The notes under the pieces: model-generated | Told to the model about the DNA's origin: nothing | Databases searched by the model: none | What the model saw: the letters and a program-made list of their open reading frames with translations, nothing else | Made by a program: the position numbers and the translations under genes | Shown here: piece by piece, positions 11,645 to 25,655 of the stretch | Numbering within the stretch: the first letter of the stretch is position 1 | Layout of the letters: each line of letters opens with the position of its first letter | Assembly: GCA_002633005.1 (NCBI GenBank) | Contig: NMRA01000026.1 | Coordinates: 193,407 to 257,406 of the forward strand | Source: Phoronis australis | Taxonomy: Eukaryota > Phoronida > Phoronidae | Direction of reading: 5' to 3' | Length of the DNA: 64,000 bases

Positions 11645-12120
11645 CACTTCAGAGGCCTCGTTCATCCGACGGGAAACATGCCTGTGCCTTCTGACAATGA
11701 AATATTTCGGGCTGAGGGGAAAATCTTACCTTCCTGTTGCCATCAATAGCCCCCCCCACCCTGTTGCAAGTTCTCATAGGCTCTGCCACAAGTAACCAAA
11801 ACTAACATTTTGTGCTCTTCCAAATTGTCGCCTGTGTGAGTTATAAGTGATTCAAACCCTTTTGGAAATTTTTTATCACTTGAGACTAATTTATAGGCTT
11901 CATTAGGGGAATTTTGAGGATTTTTAACAGAGGGGAATGTGGCCAATATTCAGCCCCCAAAATCGAGGAATTGGGGGCCCTGTACATGTCTTGCAAATGT
12001 TATTGTAGCTGGACACAGTATTCAGGGGTAGATCGATGCTTTCTCCTGACAAAATTATGGCCAACATTTTTCGCTGGGGAATGGGGCCTAATGTCAGCCC
12101 CCAAATTGAAATATTGAGGG
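11645..12120. repeat. Dispersed repeat family 1, copy 1
   Basis: Matches 31383-31700 in the same orientation at moderate identity. Shared parts include CCTCGTTCAT, GTGCCTGTGCCTTCTGA, CACCATCAATAG-like, GAGTTA(C/T)AAGTGAT and GGGGAATTTT runs. No coding capacity or terminal repeats seen. It may be a non-autonomous element or the tail of a LINE. Confidence 0.6.
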
Positions 12121-13690
12121 CCCTTATAATAGAAGGCGTGTTGCTTGTTAATGCGCATAATAGATTTATGACCGAAAAACGCATTTAAAAGGATTATTGT
12201 TGACTGGGATAGACCTTATGAAGTTATTTGCATAGACCAGAGCTATAAAATTAATATAATCCGTTGAATTTTTGTAATTTCCTTACACTAATCACCAGTT
12301 CTTGCCATTTGCTGAAGTCAAATCCAGTGACTTTTAAATACCGGTATGCTTTAAATAGTTCTGGTATTGGTCAAGTGGGGGGGGGGGTGCTGTTGTCACG
12401 TGAGGCTTGCAGTGTTCTGCTAGCCACTTTTAGTTCTGGTGTGTGACTGCATTTATTATGAGTTCAAATCCCCTCAGAAAAGCACTTTTCTTGAGCTGAC
12501 GTAATGTCTCCTTAAAGTGCAACAGGTTCCATTTTTAGGAAACTGTATCTGGACCAGTTGGTCATAGCCAGGTCAGTTTAGAGATATTTATATAATGCTG
12601 TTTTAGAATATCAAAATGCAAAAGTGTCAAATTTGAAGGTGTTTGCCTGATGGATGGCTGTTGCTCCCTGTAATTTCATTCCAAAGTATTGGATGTGGTT
12701 GTGCAAGAAACAACAAAGGATTGAGAATAGAGGTGGGATGATCACAGGCTGTATGGTATGCAGTTTGACCATTGATATTGTATTTTTTCCTGTAGCAGTT
12801 GTGTGGAGCCTGCCCCCTAAAGTTCTTGTGGGAAAGTAATTATTGCCTTTGTATACTCGAATGCACTCCAGGATTGCAACTTTGCTGATTTAGCTCTGGT
12901 ATATTTTTATTGATTTCTTATATGTTAATTACTGTTAATTACCCAAGTGTAAATATTATGGGATAAAGGATAGTGTTTGGGACTGTTTCATGCTTAGAAG
13001 ACCAGTGAGGTGGAATCTATTTGCATGCACTTGTCAATGGACTTGGCTGAAATTGATCGGGGTCAATAAATTAGTCACAAAGGTCAGAAATTGGAAATCA
13101 GAAAATTTGGATATCCATGCTCGGTTTGCTTTATGTATATAGGCTTTAGTTTGTACAACTAGTCTTCATTATGATCCAGTCTAGATAAGACAGAAATAAA
13201 CACTGAAAATAAAACTGTTTTTTAAAAAACAAAGTAAAATACAGGATCATTTCCCACTATGTCCACACTTCGGTGTTTAGGGACGTGCCGGTCAGTGGGA
13301 ACACTTACATTCGATCTTGGATCAACAGTTCAAGCTAAGTTGGCAGTGGTCAATGGGACTTAACAGTGAAGCGTCAAAGTATTGCTACAGTGGGAATGCT
13401 CAACTTCAAAATTATCCACAAGAGTCTCTGTTATGACATGGTGAAGGTCATGTTACACCTGAGCTACTTAGTGGTAACCACATATAGCAATGACTGCGAT
13501 GCCTCTGCTAACTATCCAAGCTAAGGGGAAAGCTCTTTCAAGTTACCAGTAACTTCAAAAGCCTGAAGATAGAAATACCAGTTGTGTCATGCTTTAATGC
13601 ATGGTTGTCAAACTGACATGTTTCATACATGTATCTTTGAACCATGTGATGGAAATGACTGAAGGGACATTTCTGGTATTTGGGAGGCCG

Positions 13691-14190
13691 GGGATTGGGT
13701 GACAACTGGAGGTGGGGTGGAACTGGGTTGCTGATGACGTGGAGGTGGGGTGGAGGGTTGGTGATGGCTGGAGGTGGAGTGGAGGGTTGGTGATGNNNNN
13801 NNNNNNNNNNNNNNNNNNNNNNNNNNNNNNNNNNNNNNNNNNNNNNNNNNNNNNNNNNNNNNNNNNNNNNNNNNNNNNNNNNNNNNNNNNNNNNNNNNNN
13901 NNNNNNNNNNNNNNNNNNNNNNNNNNNNNNNNNNNNNNNNNNNNNNNNNNNNNNNNNNNNNNNNNNNNNNNNNNNNNNNNNNNNNNNNNNNNNNNNNNNN
14001 NNNNNNNNNNNNNNNNNNNNNNNNNNNNNNNNNNNNNNNNNNNNNNNNNNNNNNNNNNNNNNNNNNNNNNNNNNNNNNNNNNNNNNNNNNNNNNNNNNNN
14101 NNNNNNNNNNNNNNNNNNNNNNNNNNNNNNNNNNNNNNNNNNNNNNNNNNNNNNNNNNNNNNGTGATGACTGGGGAGTGTTGGTGGTGAG
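13691..14190. repeat. G-rich minisatellite spanning an assembly gap
   Basis: Units of about 29-30 bases built on GGTTGGTGATGGCTGGAGG-like sequence occur on the left of the gap, and a matching partial unit follows on the right. The G/T strand bias is strong. The 367-base N run (13796-14162) lies inside the array, so the true copy number is unknown. Confidence 0.8.
13796..14162. other. Assembly gap (367 N)
   Basis: A run of N inside the minisatellite. Any open frame across it is an artefact. Confidence 0.99.
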
Positions 14191-14597
14191 AAATGGTGGT
14201 GATTAAATAAGGGCTAAAATGTCAAGCTCATCAAGATCGCTCGAAAAGAAAATGTGCCATGGGCCGACTGCAGTCGTGAAATCATTAAATTAACAATCGT
14301 GAACTGTGACATGAACCCCTTGGCCCTCTCCAACTAGTGCAAGGTACAAACAGTGCTTTATTTGAGCCTATTGCATGTTATTTATTCTCAAAGTTGGCTC
14401 TAATAAGCTGTGATAACCTATGAACCTAGACTGCACCCTCTTATCCTGATCTTGAAACCAGACAATTGGTTGTGAGATTACAGAGTTATGGTGTATAGGA
14501 AGACTTCATGAGAATATGTTTATGTCATTAAATTTAAACTTTCCCTTTAGAGTTGTGCACTGGTTTTTCCCAATTTCCATTTCTGCTGGTTTGTGGT

Positions 14598-14760
14598 AAT
14601 TGACATATCGTAAGCTCCGCCCCCTTGCAAAAAAGGAACAAACAATAAGTTTTATTGGACATGTTGTTTGTCGGGTAAAAATGGCGGCTTGGAAATGAAG
14701 GTGTGTCACGAATGCTGCGTCCTGATTGGTAAGTTAAGCCTTCATTCAAAATCAATTGGC
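14598..14760. mobile_element. Diverged copy of the AATTGAC inverted-repeat MITE
   Basis: Matches 29671-29849: it starts AATTGACATATCG, then GTAAGCTCC, AACAATAAGTTTTA, GTCGGGTAAAA and ATGGC(G/A)GCTTGGAAA in the same order. The right inverted end is not recognisable here, so the copy is truncated or decayed. Confidence 0.65.
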
Positions 14761-15529
14761 TCATACGTGAGGCTCCACCCAGTAGAATTAAGGTGAATAC
14801 TTTGTGAACTACTGAGCCATGCTTCTTGTCCAATTTTCAAAATTATAAACCTAGCCACGCCTACTTTTCCCATACGTATTCAAATATGCTACTTTCAAAA
14901 TGATAATTCCAAAAACTGACTGATCATGCTCTGATTGTTGGTGATGGGTAATTTCGTAGCTGATTGTCGAGGTTAAAGGTGCATAGTCTGATGAAATTGC
15001 GAATATGCAAATGAATTACTAATTTTCAAACTCCGGGGCATCCAGTGTGCTTTAATTAAGCCATTCCAGAACCAGTTACCGTGACAATTTTGCAAGTCGT
15101 GTTTTGCAAAACTATTTTTATGTAAATGGGCATGGTAATATTTCATCATTACCCTAATAAAACAAGGCACAGTTTTTATTATTTGTTGATTTCACTATTA
15201 AATAATGATTGCATGCGGTGTAGTATTTGAAGTTACTACAGAGTTTCGTATACGTTCAGACTTGTTTTAAGTGAATCAGATGTAGTGTTTCTTTTCCTGA
15301 TTATACTTGTACACACAGTTCTCCAGGAAGTCACTGGTGGGGCTTGCTATAAATTTTAGTATTCACGGTTTTAGTGAGACATAGCACTTTTAATCTCCAG
15401 AGAGTATCTCAGTAGAAGCTAGATGGTATTTTTGAAGATAGGGGAGAATTTTTAAGGTTAGCCAGCAGGTGGAGCTGCCCAAACTCAACCAGTGGGGTGT
15501 CTGCTTAGGATTCTTTTTGGTCACTATAT

Positions 15530-15678
15530 CATGGGTGGCACAGCACTGAAAAAAGTGGGGGCTAAAGCCCCCCATACCCCTGTGGTGCGCCACCTACAGG
15601 CCACGAGCAGCGCAGCACTGAAAAAAGTGGGGGGGAGGAGCGAAAGCTCCCCCAGCCCCCTATGGTGCGCCGCCCATG
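15530..15678. mobile_element. Two-unit GC-rich inverted-repeat element, copy 1
   Basis: Two head-to-tail units each begin G(T/C)GGC(A/G)CAGCACTGAAA, followed by AAGTGGGGG, a self-complementary GGGGGCT..AGCCCCC hairpin, and end GGTGCGCC. The outer ends are CATGGGTGGC and GCCGCCCATG, which are near-inverted. Similar two-unit copies are at 50515, 52779 (allele of 50515) and 56522, with a partial copy at 49235. Confidence 0.75.
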
Positions 15679-16839
15679 TATATCTACTTACAATTTCACT
15701 TTCTGTTTGCTCCATATTTGTCACAAGGTGTCAGGATTGTAATGTGGATGCCAGCTGAAATCAGGGGACAAACACCCTCATACCCAAGCCTCAAGATGGC
15801 ACTGACTGGTTATCCATTTTAGGCTTGGTAATGGGAAACAAAAAGAATTCTGACACAATTTTACGGAAATCGATATCATGTGTTATATAATTTCGAATTA
15901 TTTTGCAGTTTTATGTAAAAAGGAAATCTAACGGTATATTGTAGCAATTGATGTTTAAATTATTGCAAAAATGATGTATTTTGATTTGAAAACAAGATTA
16001 ATTACTACCATACTACCGGTACGAATAAAAAGAATTGAAAATATGTATGAGAACAAGCTTTATTTCAAACAACAAGCAAAACAATGCCTTATGATTCATG
16101 AATGACAGCAACAATTTGCGTGTGAAAATACTTAAAATCCACCTTTGTTTTAATGACTTCAAGGCAGTGACCAATCATTGAGCAGAAGGTAATTCCGGCA
16201 TAACCAAGTCTCAAATGGCTGAATAGATCAGCGCCATCTTGTGGCTTGGGGACGGGGCTGTGGGGACAAGTTGCTGCTGGGCAAATTGTTCATGAACAAC
16301 TGTAAATGGGTAGCCTAGACATGACTAATTGATACATTGAACATACACACGTGTTGAGCAAATACAGGAAGAACTTCACATGCTCAAAGACCTGAGTCAA
16401 TAACTCTTAACTACTTAAGAGTAGCTGAGCTAATTTGTGAAGTAAACACATGATTTCTATTAATACTGCCTTATTGGCTAGTGTGAATAGCTGCTGATGG
16501 AAAATGCGTTGTTCCGCTTCTGAAAGCATGTTGCTTGTTAAGTGGAAGAGTACTTACAGCTTTTCATCACATCATTTCGTATATGTCAATGTTTTGTCAC
16601 TATAGATGATGCTTAGAAAAATGTGCACCTTTATTGGTGCCGGCAATTAAAGATAAAAATGGAGTAAACTGGTCCCTCTGGCAGTGTCCGTTATTCGGTG
16701 AAACTGGTCACTGGTAGTTATTGCTCCAGTTTTACCCAATAATTGTGGAACTAATTCGCATCCACCCATTATTGCATTTTACTATGTGACAGTTTTGGCC
16801 AAAAGATGATAAAAACTTTAGAGCCAAGCAGTCACTGGT

Positions 16840-18120
16840 TGTTTGCTTTGACTTAGGATTTATGTTGGGAACTGAGAAGTATTACCAATCCAGGACTTGA
16901 AGCCAGACAATATTTTTTAAATACATCTAAGCATTCACGTGAGCGTTATGCTTTGAAAAATGAAAAAAGACCAATTTTGGAAAATATTTTGTCCGAAATT
17001 TGCAGGGTTTTTTCCGGCAACTCTTATTATTTATGATGAAGTTCCTTCAGTATGTTGGGCCAGTAAAATTTATTCCGTCAAAGTTTGCAGAAGAGTAAAC
17101 AAACGAGAAGACAACTTTATGTTGTACACTTGTCATCAACACACAATGAAATTTTGAACATTTTTGACAATACAGTGAGCATTTAAAAATGAAAAAATGA
17201 CAATTTTTGTCACTATTATTTGTAACCAAATGTGCAGTGTCTTGAACCTCTTAATATGTAATTAAATCTAATTCATTGTCATCAAATTTTTATTACTTTG
17301 AAGGTCGAAAATTTTCCAAAATTATTGTTCCATTCAGGTAACAAAAGCAATGCGACCGGAGTGTGATACTTGTATTCAATCCTATGTTGAAGTCTTAGAG
17401 TTCAGTCTCCAACGTGATATTAACATGAGGAACTATTGTCGCAATGTGAGTTGTCACTTCGCGAATTAGGTAAATTTACAAGATAATGCGTTACACCACA
17501 AACTGGATCAGCATTGAGTGATTGAGACGAAGACTCTCTGCGAATGCTCTCATAAAGGACAGTGAATGGTGAGACCACGTTGCTTCACCTGTGCCTCCTG
17601 TAAATGCCGCTCTACAGGTCCTGGTTTCACTGGACAGGAATGTTGAAACCATTTCCAAGTCTACAATAACCCAATATCTGTACAGTGTTTTTCTGGTTAC
17701 TGTAGCAGTGTTATCTTGTGTTGTAAAGTTTTGATCTGTAGTGGAAGTGAATGAACACAGCTTTGTTACATGCTGACACAGAGCCAGTGCACCCCAGCAT
17801 GTATTGTTAGCCTGGTCTCAGTTGTTGTTAAGTTTTGTTTGTCATTGTAATGGTTGCTTTTGGTATGAAAGTCTCATTGGTCTGTGCTTGTTTATTGTCC
17901 CCAGTTTCAGAGTGATGAAAACTATGTTTCCCTGTCTAGGAATGTTGTGGAGTCCATCTTGGGGTATACTGTCAGTTTTGACACTGATTTGTAACCCACA
18001 AAACCAAATTTTAGTAGTTCTGGTTGATCCCAGATACAAATTTGCACAAAAAATACACCCAGGTGTTTGTACAAATTGTAGTTACCATGTTATGTTTATT
18101 TCAAAAGTCTTTTTATGTCT
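16840..18120. repeat. Copy A of a 1.28-kb near-identical pair
   Basis: Recurs at 18122-19411 across the one-base gap at 18121. Copy A ends TTTTTATGTCT at the gap and copy B has the same string at its end before unique sequence resumes. Confidence 0.9.
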
Positions 18121-18121
18121 N

Positions 18122-19411
18122 TGTTTGCTTTGATTTAGGATTTATGTTGAGAACTGAGAAGTATTACCAATCCAGGATTTTAAGCCCTGAACAATATTTT
18201 TTTAAATACATCTAAGCATTCACGTGAGCGTTAGGCTTTGAGAAATGAATAAAGACCGTATTTTGGAAAATATTTTGTCCGAAATTTGCAGGGTTTTACC
18301 GGCAACTCTATTACTTATGATGAAGATCCTTCAGTATGTTGGGCCAGTAAGATTTATTCCGTCAAAGTTTGCAGAAGAGTAAACAAACGAGAAGACAACT
18401 TTATGTAGTACACTTGTCATCAACACACAATGAAATTTTGAACATTTTTGACAATACAGTGAGCATTTAAAAATGAAAAAAATTACAATTTTTGTCACTA
18501 CTATTTGTAACCAAGTGTGCAGTGTCTTGAACCTCTTAATATGTAATTAAATCAAATTCATTGTCATCAAATTTTTATTACTTTGAAGGTCGAAAATTTT
18601 CCAAAATTATTGTTCCATTCAGGTAACAAAAAGCAATGCGACCGGAGTGTGATAGTTGTATTCAATCCTATGTTGAAGTCTAAGAGTTCAGTCTCCAACG
18701 TGATATTAACATGAGGAACTATTGTCGCAATGTGAGTTGTCACTTCGCGAATTAGGTAAATTTACAAGATTTGTAACATGCGTTACACCACAAACTGGAT
18801 CAGCATTGAGTGATTGAGACGAAGACTCTCTGGGAATGCTCTTATAAAAGACAGTGAATGGTGAGACGACATTGCTTCACCTGTGCCTCCTGTAAATGCT
18901 GCTCTACAGGTCCTGGTTTCACTGGACAGGAATGTTGAAACCATTTCCAAGTCTACAATAATCCAATATCTGAACAGTGTTTTTCTGTTTACTGTAGCAG
19001 TGTTATCTTGTGTTGTAAAGTTTTGATCTGTAGTGGAAGTGAATGAACACAGCTTTGTTACATGCTGACACAGAGCCAGTGCACCCCAGCATGTATTGTT
19101 AGCCTGGTCTCAGTTGTTGTTAAGTTTTGTTTGTCATTGTAATGGTTGCTTTTGGTATGAAAGTCTCATTGGTCTGTGCTTGTTTATTGTCCCCAGGTTC
19201 AGAGTGATGAAAACTATGTTTCCCTGTCTAGGAATGTTGTGGAGTCCATCTTGGGTATACTGTCAGTTTTGACACTGATTTGTAACCCACAAAACCAAAT
19301 TTTAGTAGTTCTGGTTGATCCCAGATACAAATTTGCACAAAAAATACACCCAGGTGTTTGTACAAATTGTAGTTACCATGTTATGTTTATTTCAAAAGTC
19401 TTTTTATGTCT
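18122..19411. repeat. Copy B of the 1.28-kb pair
   Basis: Same orientation as 16840-18120, with scattered substitutions and homopolymer differences. No gene in either copy. Confidence 0.9.
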
Positions 19412-22400
19412 TGTTAAGACACAGAAAACTTGGCCATAAATGTAAGATATGCCAGTTACCTGGTGTTTGATAGTTAACTTAACATTCTGCCACTGTATGT
19501 GGACTCCATTAATAACACACCTGTTGATTATAGCTGGCAGATATTGCAGGTAATTGGTATTTTGACCTATTGATGAGCAGTAGGTAATTTGCAGTTGTTT
19601 GATTTACCTGTCTGGAAGGACTGAGGCTTCCCACAGGGCAATTGCTATTTTCCTGGTTGGGTTAGGAGGTCATTATGTTATTTCAATAGTATCCAAACTG
19701 AAGGGAGTGTTCATGGCAGTGTTTAGGCCCTTAGGCTTATGTGTGTGAAGCTTAGATGTGCCCTTATCCAGGGCCTAAGCAATTATTACTTTTAAACTGA
19801 TTCTAACTATTGTAACTAAGTTACTATTGTGTGGTTATAACCCTCAATCTGTGAAGGTGGTTTATGAAGGGGTTACAATGGGTTTTAATTGATAGTTAAA
19901 CATTTGATCTAACTCTGTATAGAGGTGTATGGGCTCAAAATGCAGGCATGTAGTGTGGTGAATTTTGCACAGCAGTGGAATGTCTTACGGTAAAATCTCA
20001 CCACTTTCAGACAAAAGGATTTTTCAAAATTGCCTGTATGACATTTTCCAAAAAATTAACTAAAAGTACTCTTGACGCAAACTGAAGTTCTTAAAGTGGA
20101 ACTTGCATGCTAATTCCTTATCTCTGCGATTAACTGGTCAAATTAGTTAGAAACACAACGTACAGCCACGGTGTGAATATGAAGTATATTGAAAATTGCC
20201 AAATGTTTTTAAGAAAAAGTTTTTTGTCGAAAACGATGCACGGTAAATCACTCAACCGTGTCCACTGTCCAGTATGGCCTGGTGGTGGGGAATAGCTCTG
20301 CATGTTGTGGGCCTCCAAGGTGCAAAGGTCGCCGATTTGTAGAATTTTTTGTTTTCACATTTACGAGTTGTCATGAAATGAACTGCACCTTGTTTTGCTG
20401 AGATGATGTTCAAATATCAGTGTCGTTTAGTTCCTGCTGTACATAAGCATATAGTTAGAAGCATGCAAATACATTGATTTCAAGGAACAAAATTCACTTG
20501 TCTGCCATGTTGTGGGAGGTGTTACAGTAAAGATCATATTAGAAAAGAACATCAAGTCCTCACCTGAGGGAAAATGAACTCTGAGTGCACTCTCAGTTTA
20601 GTGAATGGAAAATGTATCAGTCTCCATTTATGTGATATGATACTTTTTGTGAACAATTTTATCAGTTCATTTATCTTCTGGGACTGTAGGTAACTGTTGA
20701 GTGTGTCAATATTGATGGAGACAATCGGCTGCAGTGAAACAGTAGACACTTGATCTATGAAAGTCTTGGCAGTTGTTACTCATAGGGGACCTGGAATTTG
20801 AGAACCAGTTTGTTACTGTTTGATTCAGTGGAGAAAACTGGTTCTTAACACGTGGGACTTAGTGCTGCCTAGAACAGAAATCTATGTTTTCCTTGTTTTC
20901 TTGGTTCCAATCCATTGTTTTAGGTTCACTGTGAAATTTGTTTTTTTTTCTGGATTTGCTAGTAAGCTGGCTTTCTCATGAAAAAACTAGTTTTGTCAAA
21001 CTGGTTGACACACCCTTATCCTTGTTGCTAAACCATTTCCATGTTACCTCTGTCACAGACAGAATTAGTTGGTGGCCATGGACATGTCAGCTAGCTAAGC
21101 CTGTGAATGTTCAAGTTTCATCTGATACAGTCAAGATAAGGCATAAATCTCTTCTTATCAGCTACTAATCCTTGAAGTGACTGTTGATGCAAGTCTATCA
21201 AATCAGCAATTTACTGGTTTGGTCCTGACAAACCCTTTGTTAAGTTAAGGGTCTAAACCCTTCAAATGTCTTCCACATGAGATCTCTGCTCTTTTTGAAA
21301 ACATCAATGATCACTGACATCTATGCTTCCCATACGTTGCGCAGGTTTTTTTATAATCAATCCATTTTTGATATTTCTATGAAGACTACCCTAACTTCCG
21401 CTCAATTTGAATTTTCCTACGACTGAGTTCAGTTTACTAAAACAGCAATGTTTTCTCAGAGTCGCTGACAGTCAGTAACTTCCACACTCGTTGAATATTT
21501 TGCACAAGGCTCAAATAGTCTATCACTGACAAAAGTGGATTTGGGATTTCTTTATGTATTAAAAATCACCTCTTTGAGACAGTGAACTATTTTTATTTTG
21601 TTTTTTTCAGAGCTTTTATCAAATTTTAGAATAGGCAATATGTGTCGTTCTAAATTCAAGAATTACAATCGACAACAACCTAAAGTTCATCTCAGTCTTA
21701 CTCACTAGGGGGATGCATGAAAACATGGTGGCTATTTACAGAAATTTCGGGTTTTTTTTCATACGCTGCTACAAAACGCATATCTGTTATCAGAGAAATT
21801 GATGAACACCACTGTCACCCAAGCTCTAAGCTTAAAGCTTCAACTTTGAATGGAGTTAAGTTTCAGTGTCCTTAATTTTAGACAGTTTGTTAAATGGTAA
21901 AAATTTTATCAGGAAAACGCTACACTGAGTTTCAGGCAGCGAAAAGTATATGTGACAGTCCAGGTTGAAGCTCATGTATCAAATTTTAGAAATTCCGTAG
22001 TCAATATTTGCCACCCCAAATTCATGAACTGCAACCAGTGATAACCATTCGTTCACCTCCATGTGGAAATGTTGCTTCTATAGCTATGTTCAATGATTTT
22101 ATTATTAATAACTGTCATACCTCTTTTCAGACTGTTCATTCAATGTGATGAACTGCAAAATTGTCAATGGTCCCAATCTTCGCGATCAAGAAGATTCAAT
22201 TTCTGTTTGAATTCCAGTCTGCCATTGCCTAAATGGGAAAGTTTTAAGAGAGTTTGTGAGTGCAGACTATAGTATAATGTAACAGGTGGAAGGAATCTTG
22301 GAAGAATTTTAGAACCAACACTTTTATCGTTGGGAAGTACTTCTTGAAAACACATACTTAAAAACTTGACATCAACTCTTCTCAAGATTTAATCGGTTTT

Positions 22401-22758
22401 AATCTCAGCTAAAGCGATAAGACCGATATTAATCCTTGTGTAAAGGTTGTCCCAGTCTGATAGCAGCTGACATTGTTTGTTTTGCAATAAATTCTTGATG
22501 ATGCAGGAGTGTTTACCAATACAACTGTGACCTGGCCTCTGAAATGAAACAAGTTCTCTATTCATTATTGGGTCTGTCTTTATTAATATGCAGCGTATGG
22601 GCTTTTGATTGTGTCTATCAGTCTATTTTGGACAAATGTTGTCAGTTAATATGCAGCGTATGGACTGTAGATTCGTAAATAAGTTTAGTAGTGTATATCT
22701 AAAAATGAGTTTGTATTTTCAACAATTGTGGTGTGAACTATAGCAAAGAGGGGGTGGG

Positions 22759-22759
22759 N
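22759..22759. other. One-base assembly gap without a visible duplicate
   Basis: A single N in a G-rich stretch. Unlike most other single-N joints here, I see no flanking duplicated segment. Confidence 0.9.
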
Positions 22760-25655
22760 TCTACAAGTACTCAGGCCATGACTTAAAGTTCAGGTGGAAG
22801 CAGCTTGGTAACACCTGCTCTGGCAGGGAGAGTGCAGTGACACCTATTGCCCAAAGCTGAAACTGCTGAGACTTTCAAGTAGCTGAGTCTCCACAGGGTT
22901 CAACTCGAACTTTCAGACCAGTGACATATTTTTGAAATTAATAACCGAAGTGCAACTGTTCCTATGTTGTTATTTGGTGTAATGATATGTCAACAGTCTT
23001 GGACGTGTTAATTAATTTTTATGATCCCTCATATTGCAATGGGATAACTGTTTGACAACTTTTTGTTTCTTTTAAGGCGTCATTAAACCCGTGCTTTCTG
23101 TGAAGAAGCCAGGTTTTGATTTAACCCATTTTCATTCGATTTATTTCTCATTTAGTTCCTTAGAAGTGATCTCCGGAAGAACTGAAAATTCACATCTTCT
23201 TTTGCCAAGCGTATAAAAAATTCAAATCAGGGACTGTGTGACCTGCGCTCAAGCTGTAACAAACTCCGTGTTCTTTTGAAACTTTGACATCATATCTTGT
23301 CTAAAGAACCACCTGAGACCTATTTTACTATAATCGCAAATTTTAGTAAACACCATGAGGAGCTAATATATGTATTTTGGTTCCATGTTAGCGTTACCAG
23401 GAAGAGATCTTCCTGGCGTTACTGATGTGTAAATCTATGATGGGGTTACAATGCTTGTTATGTGTTCTAATCTTGAACTGTTTGACTGGGATCTGGGTAG
23501 GATTTCTGCACTGTATTTACTCCAATACTCTTGTGTTTGGTATGAAAAGTAAATCTGCACCTCAAAACACAAACTGAATGAGTTGAGTTAGGCCATGTGA
23601 GTGTATGATACCAGTTAACCCCCGCTTGGATTTTGTATGTTTCACATCTTAATAACGCCCATTCACACAATCTCCTTCTGATGCATTCTGGGTAGCTGTG
23701 AATGCTAAGTTTGTTACTGTTTCTCAACGCCTCAAAGGCGTCGCAAACGACCCTTTGATTGTTTCATTTCAGTGCTATTTTTACTCTTGTTTTGATAACT
23801 ATGTCCATGTTTAGGCCCCTTCAGTATCTTGTTTGCTGATTTCCTCTTTTGAAAAGGCAAACATAACAGCTACTGTGTTATTGGTCAGAAGTTTTGTTTT
23901 GCATCTAGTGAGGCTCTTATTGATGGGGTTCAAAAGTGGAATGCTAAATCTACCTTTATTTCCACAAAAATCATATTCTAAAAGTTGTCCGGTGAATTAT
24001 GCTCAAAGGAGAACATGCTTTGGAATTTTTAAATAAGTGTCCGCATTTTAATTGCGTTGAGGCCTAATATTGCATGTGGTGTTTAAAAATGATGACTTGA
24101 ATTTTACTGTCAAGAGCCTCGTGCATTGTCTTTTCACACAGAATAGTAACCAACAACTCTAGAGAACTGGATCCATGCCTCCATTTTACTAATTCACTCA
24201 GTTTTGGTGTGAAGCTGGGTCACTTTTTAAGATCGACTATAATTTTACCTGATTTCTGTTGTTGATATTGAAGAGTGCTCTATTGGAAAATGAAGGTAGG
24301 ACGATTGACAAATGCAGTTTGCTGTTATACGTTACTGTATTGTTTTTTGAGCTGCTCTGTTCACATGTTTCTTGTGCCCTTTGCCAGTTTTCCTCCGTCT
24401 TCTGCTGCTTGGCCCTAAATGTGTCATCCAGCATTCACCACCCTAAGTTTATGAACCTTATTTTTCCGCATCAACCGCAATTCCTTTCATACAAATGCAT
24501 TTCTTTTGTCATGAACTCATGCGGTAGAAATCGGATAGATTTGAAACTTCATTTAAATATTCTCCATTGCTGTAATTCTCCACTACTTTTGCACGAAAAT
24601 GTAATTTCCAAAATTGTCATTTTTGCCAGTTTGCTAATGCTGATTGCTTGGGTTTAAGTGATGGGAACCAAATGTCATTTTATGAAATCTACGCAGTGCA
24701 ATGCAGTCTAGTAATAGACTGGCAATCTCTTAATCTTTGTTTTGTGGAGAAATTAAATAAAATAAAATTTCTTTTAGTGCCTGTTTTTGTGCTAAATAAG
24801 TGAAAGATTACCATAATTATACAAGGAAATGAATTGTGGTTCATGAGAAGAGAAGAGGTGAATGAAGGGGTTGGGGTGCTTGTCAAAATAAAAAAGTGCA
24901 AAATGTATTGCGTTCATGCTGTTAATGAGCATGTCTGTGAGGTACGTGAAAGAGGAAGACTGGTATGCGCTTCAGTGGCTAGCAGCTGCGCCGTTGTCTC
25001 AAAGTCAGATTTATTCTGATGAAACATTGCTTTTTGCATGGCTGTGGAGAGATATGTTCCGTTCTTTTGTTTCGTCCAGTCTGCTGTTGGCTAATGTGAA
25101 ATTCTACTGCACAATGTTTAATTTTGTTTTTTTTGGAACTCCTTGTATGGAGACTCATTTCAATATGGAATCTTAAACCTGATTGGAAAGTTTTCCTTGG
25201 GAAGTTTCATTTCATGAGACGCCCTCTAGAGGGAAATGTCATACTCTTTGGTGTTTACTGTTTACAGTACTGGTAATGCGCAGTTTCATTGAAGAAAGTG
25301 GTTCACTTGCGTTTCTGTTGTATATCTTCCAAGATAAAGAAGATATATCAGCCTGCTGAAATCATGTAATTTTTAGATTTTGAATATTTGAATATGATTA
25401 GTTTTGTTTTTAAAATACTTCTATTTTATTTTTTAAAAACTACCCCTCCATAATGTTTGCCCATGTACTATTATTTTGTAGTAATTGTGTTCTATTCGTT
25501 AGCATTTTATAACATTTAATTATAAATTTAACATCTGATATAACGTGATCAGTTGTTCTCTACAGTAATTAACACATACTGGTGGGATGTCCGACTTTAC
25601 CTGCCTCAAATTGTGCCTACAGACTCGCTAACTGGTCACGTGTTTTATTCTCCAG

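Larger units (their letters stand above)
9077..25655 (+). other. Intron 1 of the 8.26-kb gene (about 16.6 kb)
   Basis: This stretch starts at GTAAGT and has no coding exon I can support. It contains two adjacent duplicate pairs (9752-11465 and 16840-19411), a dispersed repeat (11645-12120), a minisatellite with a gap (13691-14190), a MITE relative (14598-14760) and a GC-rich inverted repeat (15530-15678). The region 19.4-25.6 kb is AT-rich and otherwise featureless to me. Confidence 0.5.

Noticed and set aside
13712-14206. Frames across the N run
   Set aside because: They consist mostly of unknown bases within a minisatellite.
24259-24657. 132-codon + frame
   Set aside because: Cys/Leu/Phe-rich translation of AT-rich DNA, no splice signals, no family resemblance.
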